From: Verrucomicrobiaceae bacterium
GTDB taxonomy: Bacteria; Verrucomicrobiota; Verrucomicrobiia; Verrucomicrobiales; Verrucomicrobiaceae
Assembly: GCA_947507875.1 (NCBI GenBank)
Contig: CANNQP010000013.1
Span: forward strand, 1-64,000
Length of the DNA stretch: 64,000 bases
Reading direction: 5' to 3'
Part shown: positions 1 to 9,022 of the stretch, piece after piece
Layout of the letters: every line of letters starts with the position of its first letter
How positions within the stretch are numbered: the first letter of the stretch is position 1
The notes under the pieces: generated by a model
The model's database searches: none
Told to the model about the DNA's origin: nothing
What the model saw: the letters and a program-made list of their open reading frames with translations, nothing else
Position numbers and translations under genes: made by a program

Positions 1-315
1 CACATCCTCGCCAGCGTGGGGAAATGGAACTGGGATGCGGAAAACGAGTTCGCCGATGTCTCCGAGGTGCTCGCTGCCAGCATGACCGCAAATCCTTACC
101 TGAAGGTTCATGTCTCCAACGGTTACTTTGACATGGCCACGCCCTACTTCGCCAGCCGCTACACCTTCAACCACCTGCGTGTGCATCCCGACCTGATGAA
201 AAACATCACTCAAGATGACTACACTGCCGGTCACATGATGTACCTCAACCTGCCCGATCTGAAAAAGCAAAAAGCCGATCTAGCGCGATTCCTGCGAGCG
301 GCCTCTAGCCGTTGA
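1..315 (+). CDS. S10 family serine carboxypeptidase-like protein, C-terminal fragment
   Basis: The gene enters from the left edge, already open in frame 1 at base 1, so only the last 104 residues are visible. The fragment has two blocks typical of the end of peptidase family S10: N-G-Y-F-D-M-A-T-P, carrying the catalytic Asp, and T-A-G-H-M-M-Y, carrying the catalytic His. The catalytic Ser must lie upstream of the window. Family members are secreted or periplasmic exopeptidases that remove C-terminal residues. A GTG at base 16 is internal to the family fold and is not a real start. The stop is followed by about 100 bases without features before pckG. Confidence 0.8.
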   Translation, partial: HILASVGKWNWDAENEFADVSEVLAASMTANPYLKVHVSNGYFDMATPYFASRYTFNHLRVHPDLMKNITQDDYTAGHMMYLNLPDLKKQKADLARFLRAASSR

Positions 316-414
316 AGTTAGAGTCAAAGCAAGAACCAGCCAGGAAGCCGCTAAAACAGCTAAGCATTCCTTGCTGAACATGGCACGTTCCTGGCGATAA
401 CAGCCCCAAGCGCC

Positions 415-2244
415 ATGAGCATCCATACCCATTCATCAAAGCCGCCCACAAAGAATCCTCACCTGATCAAGTGGGTGAAAAAAATGGCCGCCCTTTGCAA
501 GCCTGACCGCATCCACTGGGTGGACGGCTCCAAGGCCGAATACGATCGCCTGTGCGAGCAGATGGTGGCGGGTGGCACCTTCATCAAACTGAATCAAAAG
601 CAATGGCCTGGCTGCTATTACGCCAAGTCTGATCCCAGCGATGTCGCGCGCGTCGAGGAGCGCACCTTCATCTGCTCGTATTCCAAAGATGGAGCGGGCC
701 CCACCAACCACTGGGTGGACCCGTATGCGATGAAGAAGAAGCTCCGCAGTCTCTTCAATGGCTGCATGAAAGGGCGCACGATGTATGTGCTGCCCTACAG
801 CATGGGGCCGCTCAATTCGCCCATCTCTCAGATCGGTGTTCAGATCACGGATTCCCCCTACGCGGTGGTGAACATGCGTGTTATGGCCCGCATCGGGAAG
901 CCGGTCTTCAAGATCATCGACGAAGGCAAAAAGCGCGTCGTCCCCTGCATGCACACCGTGGGAGCACCGCTGAAGAAAGGGCAGAAGGATGTGGCTTGGC
1001 CCTGCAACAAGGAGAAGTACATCGTTCACTTCCCCGAGACGCGTGAGATCTGGAGCTATGGCAGTGGCTACGGTGGCAATGCGCTGCTCGGCAAGAAGTG
1101 CTTTGCCCTGCGCATCGCTTCCGCCATGGCTCGTGATGAAGGTTGGCTGGCGGAGCACATGCTCATCCTGGGTGTCGAGAATCCTGAGGGCAAAAAGACC
1201 TACGTGGCGGCGGCTTTCCCTAGCGCCTGTGGCAAGACGAACTTTGCCATGCTCATCCCGCCGAAGCATTTCCAGGAGCAAGGCTGGAAAGTCTGGACCG
1301 TGGGCGATGACATCGCCTGGCTGAAGCCAGGGCCGGACGGTAGGCTCTACGCGATCAATCCTGAAGCTGGCTTCTTCGGCGTCGCCCCTGGCACCAGCGA
1401 CAAGACCAATCCCAACGCGATGGCCTCGCTGCGGAAAAACACCATCTTTACCAATGTCGCGCTCACGCCTGACGGCGGCGTCTGGTGGGAAGGCATGACG
1501 GAAACACCACCCGCCAAATGCACCGACTGGCAGGGCAATCAGTGGACGCCTGAACTCGCGAAGGAAACGGGCACCATGGCCGCCCATCCAAACTCTCGCT
1601 TCACCGCGCCAGCCTCCCAGTGCCCCACGATCGATCCCGATTGGGAAAAGCCAGAAGGCGTGCCCATTTCTGCCATCATCTTTGGGGGGCGTCGGGCCAC
1701 CACGATGCCGCTCATTTATCAGGCCTTCAACTGGGTCAGCGGCGTCTATGCAGGCGCCACCATGGGCAGTGAGATGACGGCTGCCGCTGCGGGCACCATC
1801 GGCAAAGTGCGCCGTGACCCCATGGCCATGCTGCCTTTCTGCGGCTACAACATGGGCGACTACTTCCGCCACTGGATCTCCATGCAGCGTCGTCTCAGCG
1901 AGAGTCCGCGCATCTTCCACGTGAACTGGTTCCGCAAAGACAAAGAGGGCAAGTTCTTGTGGCCAGGCTTCAGCGACAACATGCGCATCCTGAAGTGGAT
2001 CGTGGACCGCTCCACAGGCCATGGCATGTCCAAAGAAACCCCCATCGGCTGGGTGCCGCGTTACGAAGACATCGACTGGACGGGGCTCGATTTCTGCAAA
2101 GATAAATTCGAGGAACTTCAGGCCTTTGACCGCGATGCTTGGCGCCAGGAGATTCTTTCGCATGAAGAACTCTTCCTCGATCTGAAGACGCACTTGCCCA
2201 AGGAACTGATCTATGAGCGTGAGCTTTTGATTTGTCGGATGTGA
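415..2244 (+). CDS. pckG: phosphoenolpyruvate carboxykinase (GTP)
   Basis: Converts oxaloacetate and GTP to PEP, CO2 and GDP in the cytosol, the entry step of gluconeogenesis. The 609-residue length is usual for the GTP-dependent family and longer than the ATP type. The P-loop F-P-S-A-C-G-K-T-N lies at residues 268-276, with the reactive Cys272 characteristic of GTP-PEPCKs. [10 protein letters not shown] block (about 220-230) and a G-E-x-T-M-type segment are also present. The ATG at 415 gives a typical N-terminus (I-x-W-V-D-G at about 33-40). A long open frame lies antisense to this gene but is a codon-composition shadow. The gene appears to stand alone. Confidence 0.96.
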   Translation: MSIHTHSSKPPTKNPHLIKWVKKMAALCKPDRIHWVDGSKAEYDRLCEQMVAGGTFIKLNQKQWPGCYYAKSDPSDVARVEERTFICSYSKDGAGPTNHWVDPYAMKKKLRSLFNGCMKGRTMYVLPYSMGPLNSPISQIGVQITDSPYAVVNMRVMARIGKPVFKIIDEGKKRVVPCMHTVGAPLKKGQKDVAWPCNKEKYIVHFPETREIWSYGSGYGGNALLGKKCFALRIASAMARDEGWLAEHMLILGVENPEGKKTYVAAAFPSACGKTNFAMLIPPKHFQEQGWKVWTVGDDIAWLKPGPDGRLYAINPEAGFFGVAPGTSDKTNPNAMASLRKNTIFTNVALTPDGGVWWEGMTETPPAKCTDWQGNQWTPELAKETGTMAAHPNSRFTAPASQCPTIDPDWEKPEGVPISAIIFGGRRATTMPLIYQAFNWVSGVYAGATMGSEMTAAAAGTIGKVRRDPMAMLPFCGYNMGDYFRHWISMQRRLSESPRIFHVNWFRKDKEGKFLWPGFSDNMRILKWIVDRSTGHGMSKETPIGWVPRYEDIDWTGLDFCKDKFEELQAFDRDAWRQEILSHEELFLDLKTHLPKELIYERELLICRM

Positions 2245-2307
2245 TCGAGCCGAGAGGAATTGCTGGCATAGGTGGGATTCATCATTCAACGTCAGGCACT
2301 ACTCACC

Positions 2308-3495
2308 ATGCCCGTTCCTCTTCTCGACGTTAATGCCCAAAACCTGCCCCTCGAATCTGAACTCCAGGCCGCCTTCACCCAGGTGCTGAATCATGGCCGG
2401 TTCATCATGGGGCCGGAGATGGAGAGTTTCGAAAAGGAAGTGGCCGCCATGACGGGGGCCAAGCATGCACTGGCCATTTCCTCCGGCACGGATGCGCTGC
2501 TGCTGGCCTTGATGGCGCTAGGCATCCAGCCTGGCGATGAAGTGCTCTGCCCGGCCTTTACCTTCTTTGCCACGGCTGGAGCGGTTTCTCGCTTGGGTGC
2601 CGTTCCGGTTTTCACGGACATTTGCCCCATCTGCTTCAATCTCGATGTGAACGATGCCCGAGCCAAAATCACTCCCAAGACCAAGGCCATCATTCCGGTT
2701 CACCTGTTCGGTCAGTGTGCTGACATGGACCCCATTTTGGCGCTAGCCCAAGAGCACGGCCTGCGTGTCGTGGAAGATGCAGCGCAGTCCATCGGGGCTC
2801 AATACAAAGGTCGCCAGTCCGGCACGCTCGGTGACTTTGGCACCTATAGCTTCTTCCCCAGCAAAAATCTGGGTGGCTTCGGCGATGGTGGAATGCTGGT
2901 GACGAATGACGATGAACTCGCTGAGTTCGCTCGTGTGTTGCGGGTGCATGGCTCCAAGCCCAAATACCATCACCACTACGTGGGCGGCAACTTCCGCATG
3001 GATACCCTGCAATGCGCGCTGCTGAGTGTGAAGCTGAAACGCTATGGCCAATACACGGCAGATCGCCAGCGCAATGCGGCCCACTACACCGCAGAACTGC
3101 GGAAGCTAAACGGCATCGTCGAAGCAGATCCTGCGCACTGCAAATGTGTCACCAAGCAAGATCAATGGCTGGAGTCTCAGCAAGCGCGCATTGTGCTCCC
3201 CACCGCCTACGCGCACAACGATCACATCTGGAATCAATACACGCTCCGTGTACTCAATGGCGGTCGTGATTCTCTGAAGGATCATCTCACCTCACGCAAG
3301 ATTGGCTGCGAGGTGTATTATCCCATCACCCTGGATCAGCAAGGATGCTTCGCCGATCTACCGGAGGCTTCTCGTCAGGGATGCAGTGTATCGCATCGTC
3401 TCGCAGGTGAGGTCATCAGCATCCCTATCTATGGCGAGCTAACCGAAGCTCAGCGGGTCGAGGTCATCGACGCGATTGCGCAATGGCTTGCCTAA
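2308..3495 (+). CDS. DegT/DnrJ/EryC1/StrS-type PLP-dependent sugar aminotransferase
   Basis: Fold type I PLP aminotransferase, 395 residues from the ATG at 2308. A GTG at 2272 would add 12 residues, but the family N-terminus (M-P-V-P-L-L-D) begins at the ATG. The PLP-binding Lys is Lys186 in S-F-F-P-S-K-N-L-G; the E-D-A-A-Q-S motif near residue 156 holds the Asp that contacts the pyridine nitrogen, and S-S-G-T-D at 58-62 binds phosphate. Family members transaminate keto-sugar nucleotides such as UDP-3-keto-GlcNAcA or 4-keto-6-deoxy sugars to give amino sugars for surface glycans. Its position next to the polysaccharide locus, converging with it 10 bases away, fits supply of an amino-sugar donor. 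The exact substrate cannot be read. Confidence 0.9.
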   Translation: MPVPLLDVNAQNLPLESELQAAFTQVLNHGRFIMGPEMESFEKEVAAMTGAKHALAISSGTDALLLALMALGIQPGDEVLCPAFTFFATAGAVSRLGAVPVFTDICPICFNLDVNDARAKITPKTKAIIPVHLFGQCADMDPILALAQEHGLRVVEDAAQSIGAQYKGRQSGTLGDFGTYSFFPSKNLGGFGDGGMLVTNDDELAEFARVLRVHGSKPKYHHHYVGGNFRMDTLQCALLSVKLKRYGQYTADRQRNAAHYTAELRKLNGIVEADPAHCKCVTKQDQWLESQQARIVLPTAYAHNDHIWNQYTLRVLNGGRDSLKDHLTSRKIGCEVYYPITLDQQGCFADLPEASRQGCSVSHRLAGEVISIPIYGELTEAQRVEVIDAIAQWLA

Positions 3496-3505
3496 TGCCG
3501 CTTGC

Positions 3506-5581
3506 CTAATGGCCTGATGCCGTCGGTTGATTCGGCGACTTTTGCCAAAGGGCTGTTGCAGCTCGGGCGTGTTCTTTTTCGAGTGCCGAACCCGAGCCGA
3601 GTTCGCGATACACCTCCCAAGCAAGCTTGCGCTGTCCTGTCTCTGTGATCAGGCCGAGTCTCAGCCCACCCTCGCCATCAGGCATGTCCTGGTAGCGATG
3701 CAAGTGATAGGCTTCGATCTCGGGCAAGCGGCGCAATTGATCAAAGACATACACCAGACCTGCCGCTTGGCGCTGCTGATCCTCAAGGCTCAACGTGGGT
3801 GTGTTGAAGCCTTGCTCACTCAGCAGAATGCCACGGGTCTGTCCTTGGAATTGAAATCGAGGTTGGCGCAGAAAGGCTGGCAGTACCTGGAGATTTTTGG
3901 GGGTGATGTATTCGGTGCCAAAGTCATCGCTCACGCCCTGATCCAGCCAGGTATCCGGGTTGCGCAAATCGCGTGGATAAGGGTGGTAAGCGATGCCCCA
4001 TTCGAAGTCGCCTTCCGCACGGCTGAGTTGCTGGAAAAACTCGATCATGTCCCGAACCACATAGGTTCCGCTGCCGGCGCTTTGCCGAGTCCAATGATGG
4101 GTGAGCGACATGAACACGCGTGCCTGGCGATCAAACAGGCGTGCGGTGTGATGCACGATTCTCGCCGAGCGGTGATAGGACTCCAAAAAACGCTCCAGTA
4201 GCTGATCTCCCATGTTTGTCCAGGTGCCTGCCTGATCGATTTCATTGTGCAAGATCCATTGGCTGATGCGACCTGGGGTGCCAGGCTGACCGCTGTAACG
4301 CTCCGCTAGCAAACGAATCGCCGCTGCATAGTATCGGGTCGTTGCCTCGGTCGTGAGGTTTGGCATCGCATAAATGCCGCGCGCTTCAGCCTCGGGATGC
4401 GTGAGCGAGCTGTGTGGCCGACCGTCCGCGTGGCGATGATTGCCAACCAATAAAATGACCGAGACGATGATACCGCGCGCCTGCATCTGACGCAGCGTGG
4501 CATCGGTCGATTGGAGGATCGCCTTGCTCGCGTAGTAGTCTCGTCCTTCGCAGGTCCAGCGTTCATACCCTGGAGCTGGCTGATCGCGAAGCACGGCATT
4601 CAGCACCACATTCAAGGTTACGTGATGAATGCCCAATTCAAAGATCTCATGGTCGGCACGGTGCAGAGGTGGAATGCCACCCAGTCCTTTGGGATGAGGT
4701 GCTTTTAGCCGTGGCAAGTTGCCCCCAAGGCTGCTGCCAGCGCCGTCTGGCCAATGCGCGGACGAGAGCCACACAGGCTTGGCTTTTTCCGCGAGACGCC
4801 AGCGCCACAGGGCGTGATCCCGATGGGTGCTCGCGTCAGTCCTTGGAACCTTGATTTCAAAATGTCCTGCTGCGTTTGGCTGTATGACCTGACCTCCCTC
4901 TGGGCAAGGCTGCTGCAGGGACTGTTCTGGAGGCAGTCCAATGAGCCTAGTCTCCGAACGTGCGACTCCTGAGATGTGAATCTGATGCTGATCGACTCGA
5001 ACTTCAGTGATGTATGCAGGCCAGGTTTTCTCGACTTGCTTACGAATCTGCTGTGCCTCGGTTTGTCTCAAACTCCTGGTATGTTCGCGCTGTGTACTTA
5101 GCCTTTCTTCTTCTGCATTCCTTTCACGAACCCGAAAGTTTCGGAGACGAAACACGCTGTTGGCTTTCCCATGCAGAGCCAGATGAAAACGCATCTCAGG
5201 GTGGTCTGCTGCGGGCTTGGTGGGACACTGGCTTAGATCAAAGCTCCAGGTTTGCCAGGCCTCACTCATCGGCACCTTTTGGCTGCCTGCGACCACCATG
5301 CTACCGTCAGCCACGCGGAACCGAAGGGTGGCACTGTCTAAGCCCGAGGGGGCAAAGCATTCCATCTCAAAAACAAGATGACGATTTGCTTCAAAGCTCT
5401 TGGGCACAAGGCCTGTCCAAAAATGTGGATTTCCTGGCAGGAGAGTGATCTCAATGCCGCCACCTTCGGCGGGTTTGGCTTTGAGATCCCGGTGAGGTCC
5501 CCAGGCCAGCGGTACTGGCTCTGCATGAACCTGGAAGCAGGCAAAGCATAGCAAGAGGCAAGGCAACAACGCGGAGATCAT
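3506..5581 (-). CDS. secreted DUF5722-type glycoside hydrolase-like protein
   Basis: 691 residues from the ATG at 5581, which opens a good signal peptide (M-I-S-A-L-L-P-C-L-L-L-C-F, then A-E-P). An upstream in-frame start at 5716 would overlap the preceding gene and bury the signal peptide. The N-terminal part (about 30-150) resembles a carbohydrate-binding beta-sandwich. The C-terminal half resembles DUF5722, a TIM-barrel glycosidase-like family. Two Glu residues sit where clan GH-A enzymes keep their catalytic pair: Glu447 in H-N-E-I-D and Glu589 in L-S-E-Q-G-F. It is the last gene of the sulfotransferase/glycosyltransferase block, so it may trim or degrade the glycan made there. The substrate is unknown; the catalytic inference is mine. 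Confidence 0.75.
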   Translation of the reverse strand: MISALLPCLLLCFACFQVHAEPVPLAWGPHRDLKAKPAEGGGIEITLLPGNPHFWTGLVPKSFEANRHLVFEMECFAPSGLDSATLRFRVADGSMVVAGSQKVPMSEAWQTWSFDLSQCPTKPAADHPEMRFHLALHGKANSVFRLRNFRVRERNAEEERLSTQREHTRSLRQTEAQQIRKQVEKTWPAYITEVRVDQHQIHISGVARSETRLIGLPPEQSLQQPCPEGGQVIQPNAAGHFEIKVPRTDASTHRDHALWRWRLAEKAKPVWLSSAHWPDGAGSSLGGNLPRLKAPHPKGLGGIPPLHRADHEIFELGIHHVTLNVVLNAVLRDQPAPGYERWTCEGRDYYASKAILQSTDATLRQMQARGIIVSVILLVGNHRHADGRPHSSLTHPEAEARGIYAMPNLTTEATTRYYAAAIRLLAERYSGQPGTPGRISQWILHNEIDQAGTWTNMGDQLLERFLESYHRSARIVHHTARLFDRQARVFMSLTHHWTRQSAGSGTYVVRDMIEFFQQLSRAEGDFEWGIAYHPYPRDLRNPDTWLDQGVSDDFGTEYITPKNLQVLPAFLRQPRFQFQGQTRGILLSEQGFNTPTLSLEDQQRQAAGLVYVFDQLRRLPEIEAYHLHRYQDMPDGEGGLRLGLITETGQRKLAWEVYRELGSGSALEKEHARAATALWQKSPNQPTASGH

Positions 5582-5661
5582 CGGAGAAAGAAAATCGAAG
5601 GGATCACCATACGGATAGTAAGGCGCGAATCCTGTCAGAGACTTCTCCTCATAAGCATTCT

Positions 5662-6786
5662 TCAGCGCACACAGGCCTGAAAAGCCTTCGCATAATCCTC
5701 GGCCATTTTTGACCAAGAGAAGCGTGTGCTGACAACTTGTCGGGCATGACGACCGACGGCTTGGCGATCTTGGGGAGAGAGACGAAGCGCCTCACTCAAA
5801 TGTTGCTCCAGTCGGTCACGATTCGGCATGTCTCGCACCCAGCCTTCGGCATCGCTATGGATGATTTCTCGGGCGCCACAGTTGTCATGGCTGAGCACAG
5901 GCACACCTGAACTCATGGCCTCAAGGGTCGAATTTGATAGCCCCTCATTCAGGGAAGGGACCACGAGTAGGTCGAGGATCTGATACCAAGGGGTAGGGTC
6001 TTTTTGATAGCCAGCCCAGTGAATCCGATCCGCGAAAACGCTGGCTTTTGCTTGAGTGAGCACGGTCTCTTTCATCGGGCCACCATCTCCAATCATGAAC
6101 AGTCGTGCTGTGGGAAAATGTGGAGCTAGAGATTCAAAGGCACGCAAGAGATCCAGGTGTCGTTTGTAGGCACCAAAACGCGCCACGATGCCGAGGTGGA
6201 TGCCTTCGGCGGAGAAGGGGACACCTAATTTTGCCAGTGCCGTTGCTCGCTCATTGGCATGGTGAAGTGGTGCGAAGTGTTCTGTGTTCACGCCGTTGCA
6301 AATGGCCGTTAGACGTGAATGCGACAAGCCCATGCGCACAAGTTCCTGACGCTGGCTTTCTGAAACGGTGTGCACAGCGCGACAAGTTCGATAGAGCAGA
6401 CGGCGCTGCCAGAGACGCTTACGCCCAAGTTCGTCAGGGGTGAGCTGCGCATGTTCTCCGTGAAAAATCGGATGGGTGAGTCCTCCTGCCGTAGATGCTG
6501 ACGCATAAATCAGTGGCGCAAGGTTATGCGTATGAATGACATCAAACCCACGCCTCAGCAGGTCTCGAATCTGACGGATGACCGAGGTCTGAAATCCTTC
6601 CTTTTTCTCAAGTGCATGCACTTTCACTCTCGAGTCGAGCTTCATGGCGTTCACACCTGCCTGGCGAAGGCAACAGACCTCGAACTCGAAGCGTGAGGGG
6701 TCCAGTCGATTGATCAAATGAACGAGCTGATGCTCCATGCCACCAGCTTCCAGGGTATCGACAATTTCGAGAATGCGGATGGGCAT
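5662..6786 (-). CDS. GT4 family glycosyltransferase
   Basis: 374-residue GT-B fold glycosyltransferase. The N-terminus has a donor/acceptor-domain pattern (I-L-E-I-V-D-T-L-E-A-G-G-M-E, residues 5-18). The C-terminal GT4 signature is the E-x7-E pair Glu281/Glu289 in N-E-G-L-S-N-S-T-L-E-A, followed by G-V-P-V-L. Such enzymes add a hexose from a nucleotide-sugar donor with retention at the cytoplasmic membrane face. It lies 48 bases downstream of the sulfotransferase and 80 bases upstream of the DUF5722 gene, so the three probably form one transcript. Sugar specificity cannot be inferred. Confidence 0.9.
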   Translation of the reverse strand: MPIRILEIVDTLEAGGMEHQLVHLINRLDPSRFEFEVCCLRQAGVNAMKLDSRVKVHALEKKEGFQTSVIRQIRDLLRRGFDVIHTHNLAPLIYASASTAGGLTHPIFHGEHAQLTPDELGRKRLWQRRLLYRTCRAVHTVSESQRQELVRMGLSHSRLTAICNGVNTEHFAPLHHANERATALAKLGVPFSAEGIHLGIVARFGAYKRHLDLLRAFESLAPHFPTARLFMIGDGGPMKETVLTQAKASVFADRIHWAGYQKDPTPWYQILDLLVVPSLNEGLSNSTLEAMSSGVPVLSHDNCGAREIIHSDAEGWVRDMPNRDRLEQHLSEALRLSPQDRQAVGRHARQVVSTRFSWSKMAEDYAKAFQACVR

Positions 6787-6834
6787 ACGAAGCTGAGGTA
6801 AGCAAAAAACGATACGAAAAAGATTTTATCAAAA

Positions 6835-7701
6835 TCAAGCCAGAGGAATGGAAGCTGCCTTCAGACGCGCCATCATGGCTTCGCATGCATTCAGCAGCAC
6901 AGGCGGCAGGGGATCGGGAAGCTCCTTGCGTCGTTCACGTCGTTCAGGAAAACGGGCGTAACGTGGATCCAATTCCAAGCCGATGTAATTGCCGAGGAAA
7001 TGCAACGCGGGTTCTGCCTTTTCGACAAGGTCCAAGTAGCCAAGCGTCACCAGCGGGAGGTTCGGATGAGTCTCTTTTTGAGTGAATAGCAGCGAATTTC
7101 GCGCCAACCAAAAGAGTGCAAAACCTGCGGTAGCGTTGGTGGCCAAGTGACGATGCTGCTCAATGAAGGCCCGCATTTCTGCCCCCAAACCTTCAGCTTT
7201 CCAGGAAGCTTCATTGAGCTGGAGCAGATCCTGCAAGTAGGGCAGGGGATCATAGCGGCCTCGATAGTAAGTCAGATGGGAAAGAATCACTTCATGGTAG
7301 TGGCGATAGATCCAAAGGCCTTTCGAGCCAGGGAAGCGATGCAAGAGCTCGGCGGCACGCTGACTGTCATGCAAAGGTTTGATCAGTAGCACCTCACTTC
7401 TGCAGCAGGAGGCGATGCGCTCGACCTCTTCATCAGGTAGAAGACGCAGATAGCGCAGATCTGTCTCAGGTCCTTGCCAAAAATAGGGTGGATCACCCTC
7501 GCCCTGATCATCAACACGGGGATCAAAACCGATGAAGCTGCGCAACATCGTGGTCCCCGACCTTTGGCAGCCAAAAACAAAAACGATCCGGGCGGCTTTG
7601 CTAGGATTGAAAGTTCGATAGATCCAAGTGCGCAGCTTGTTGACCTTGTAAGAGGAAAGCACACGCCAACGGAGGGTTTCGAGCAAAGTGGTTTCGGGCA
7701 T
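6835..7701 (-). CDS. PAPS-dependent sulfotransferase
   Basis: 288 residues. The 5'-phosphosulfate-binding loop F-G-C-Q-R-S-G-T-T lies at residues 43-51, the hallmark of the sulfotransferase superfamily, followed by R-S-F-I-G. A later R-H-Y-H-E-V-I-L-S-H stretch is in the position of the 3'-phosphate-binding region. The enzyme should move sulfate from PAPS to a hydroxyl of a carbohydrate or lipid acceptor. It heads the second minus-strand block (with a GT4 and the DUF5722 protein). An APS kinase at 22214-22831, which makes PAPS, heads the main glycan operon, so sulfation of the glycan is the likeliest role. The 67-base gap to the divergent GT4 gene should hold both promoters. Confidence 0.88.
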   Translation of the reverse strand: MPETTLLETLRWRVLSSYKVNKLRTWIYRTFNPSKAARIVFVFGCQRSGTTMLRSFIGFDPRVDDQGEGDPPYFWQGPETDLRYLRLLPDEEVERIASCCRSEVLLIKPLHDSQRAAELLHRFPGSKGLWIYRHYHEVILSHLTYYRGRYDPLPYLQDLLQLNEASWKAEGLGAEMRAFIEQHRHLATNATAGFALFWLARNSLLFTQKETHPNLPLVTLGYLDLVEKAEPALHFLGNYIGLELDPRYARFPERRERRKELPDPLPPVLLNACEAMMARLKAASIPLA

Positions 7702-7768
7702 GGGAGCGGGGATTTTCAGGAAGAGATGCTAGCGTGGCCGGTAGCTGACGCTATGACTGTGTCAGCCG

Positions 7769-9022
7769 ATGGATGCAAATTTTTCCCCAAGTTCTGTGAT
7801 GAAACCGCCTGCTGAGGTGGAGGTCTCTCTCGTGTTTCGGCATTTCTATCCCATTCTTGCTGGCGCCGCTGAACGATTTCGTCGCTATAGCGTGCCACTG
7901 GCTGAGCACGGTATTCACTACGAGGTTTTCACGTTGAGAGAGGAAAATGCCCATGCTGAATCTGAAGAACTGCATGAGTTCCTGCGCGTGCGCCGCTTTT
8001 CTGTGCAAGGCAAACCCTGGATGAGGGATGCTGCTCTGTTTCAGCAAGCTTGGCAGCATTTGGCGCAAAAGGCACCGCAAGGGCATGTGCTGCAAACCTC
8101 TCTTGCCCATGACCTTTCCTGGCCATGGTTACGTCGTATCCGCCAACGTGGTGTGGGATGTCTCTACGTGGGCACTATGGTGGGGCGTCCTGAATTAGGA
8201 TTGCCCGCATGGCGACGTTGGGCGCAGAGCTTGAAGTCGTGGCGGAACTATCGGCCCTTTCACCGAGTCGTGGTTAGCACAACCGTGATGGCACGCTGGT
8301 TTCAAAGCCAAGGTGTGAATCCCGAACGCATTGAAGTTATCCCCAATGGAGTGGATTTGCAGCGTTTTCGGCCGGCTAGAGATCTGGCTGAAAAGCTGGT
8401 TCTGCGCGAACAACTGCGGCTTCCCGCCAAGAGTCCCGTTGTGCTTTTTGCGGGCAGTATCGTGCCGCGGAAGGGAATCGACCTGCTTCTCAAGGCTTGG
8501 CCTGTCGTGAAAAAAAAGGTGCCAGATGCCCAACTTGTGCTCGTCGGTGGGTTTGACCGCCCGACTTTCATGACCCTTGAGCGCATGACGGAGTTGGGGC
8601 GTTTCCAAGATGAAATGCGTGCCCTGGCCACGCGCCCAGCATGTGCTGGTTCGGTTCATTTTGTCGGGGAAAGCAGCGAAGTGGAGCAATGGCTGCGTGC
8701 CAGTGATGTGTTTGTTTTTCCCACGGAACAGGAAGGCATGGGCAATGTAGTCCTCGAAGCCATGGCTAGTGCCGTGCCTAGTGTCATCACCCACTTTCAT
8801 GGACTCCCCGAGCGCGAATTCGGACAACCTGGACAAGAGTTTGTTTTGGTGCCTCGGACCTCTGAAGATCTAGCCCAGAGCCTAACCGAATTGCTATCAA
8901 CACCAGACAAAGCTGCTGCCATCGGTTGGCATGGCCACGCTTGGGCTCAGCGTGAACTTGGACTTGAATTGACGATTCAGCGCTACGCGGAGCTTTATCG
9001 CCGATTGGCCTTGGTGCCCTGA
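7769..9022 (+). CDS. GT4 family glycosyltransferase (plus-strand)
   Basis: 417 residues with the GT-B/GT4 C-terminal domain: V-L-F-A-G-S-I-V-P-R-K-G-I-D (about 226-239) and the E-x7-E pair Glu322/Glu330 in Q-E-G-M-G-N-V-V-L-E-A. It is the only plus-strand gene within the polysaccharide locus, divergent from the sulfotransferase and convergent with the SGNH-like gene, whose 3' end it overlaps by 28 bases. An ATG at 7799 is an alternative start, since the conserved core begins only around residue 18. Likely adds one sugar to the same glycan. Confidence 0.88.
   Translation: MDANFSPSSVMKPPAEVEVSLVFRHFYPILAGAAERFRRYSVPLAEHGIHYEVFTLREENAHAESEELHEFLRVRRFSVQGKPWMRDAALFQQAWQHLAQKAPQGHVLQTSLAHDLSWPWLRRIRQRGVGCLYVGTMVGRPELGLPAWRRWAQSLKSWRNYRPFHRVVVSTTVMARWFQSQGVNPERIEVIPNGVDLQRFRPARDLAEKLVLREQLRLPAKSPVVLFAGSIVPRKGIDLLLKAWPVVKKKVPDAQLVLVGGFDRPTFMTLERMTELGRFQDEMRALATRPACAGSVHFVGESSEVEQWLRASDVFVFPTEQEGMGNVVLEAMASAVPSVITHFHGLPEREFGQPGQEFVLVPRTSEDLAQSLTELLSTPDKAAAIGWHGHAWAQRELGLELTIQRYAELYRRLALVP

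Noticed and set aside
436..2289. 617-residue open frame on the minus strand opposite pckG
   Set aside because: It mirrors the codon pattern of pckG, whose motifs are complete on the plus strand; the antisense translation has no recognisable domain and is His/Arg-rich in the way typical of shadow frames.
3527..4201. 224-residue plus-strand open frame inside the DUF5722 gene
   Set aside because: The minus strand encodes a protein with signal peptide and conserved Glu motifs; the plus frame has no start context or motifs.
7702..7768. GCTGAC...GTCAGC inverted repeat between the divergent sulfotransferase and GT4 genes
   Set aside because: Six-base arms with an 11-base spacer are expected by chance; not distinct enough to report as an operator.
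8195..8836. 213-residue minus-strand open frame opposite the plus-strand GT4 gene
   Set aside because: The plus strand carries a full GT4 domain; this frame is a shadow.
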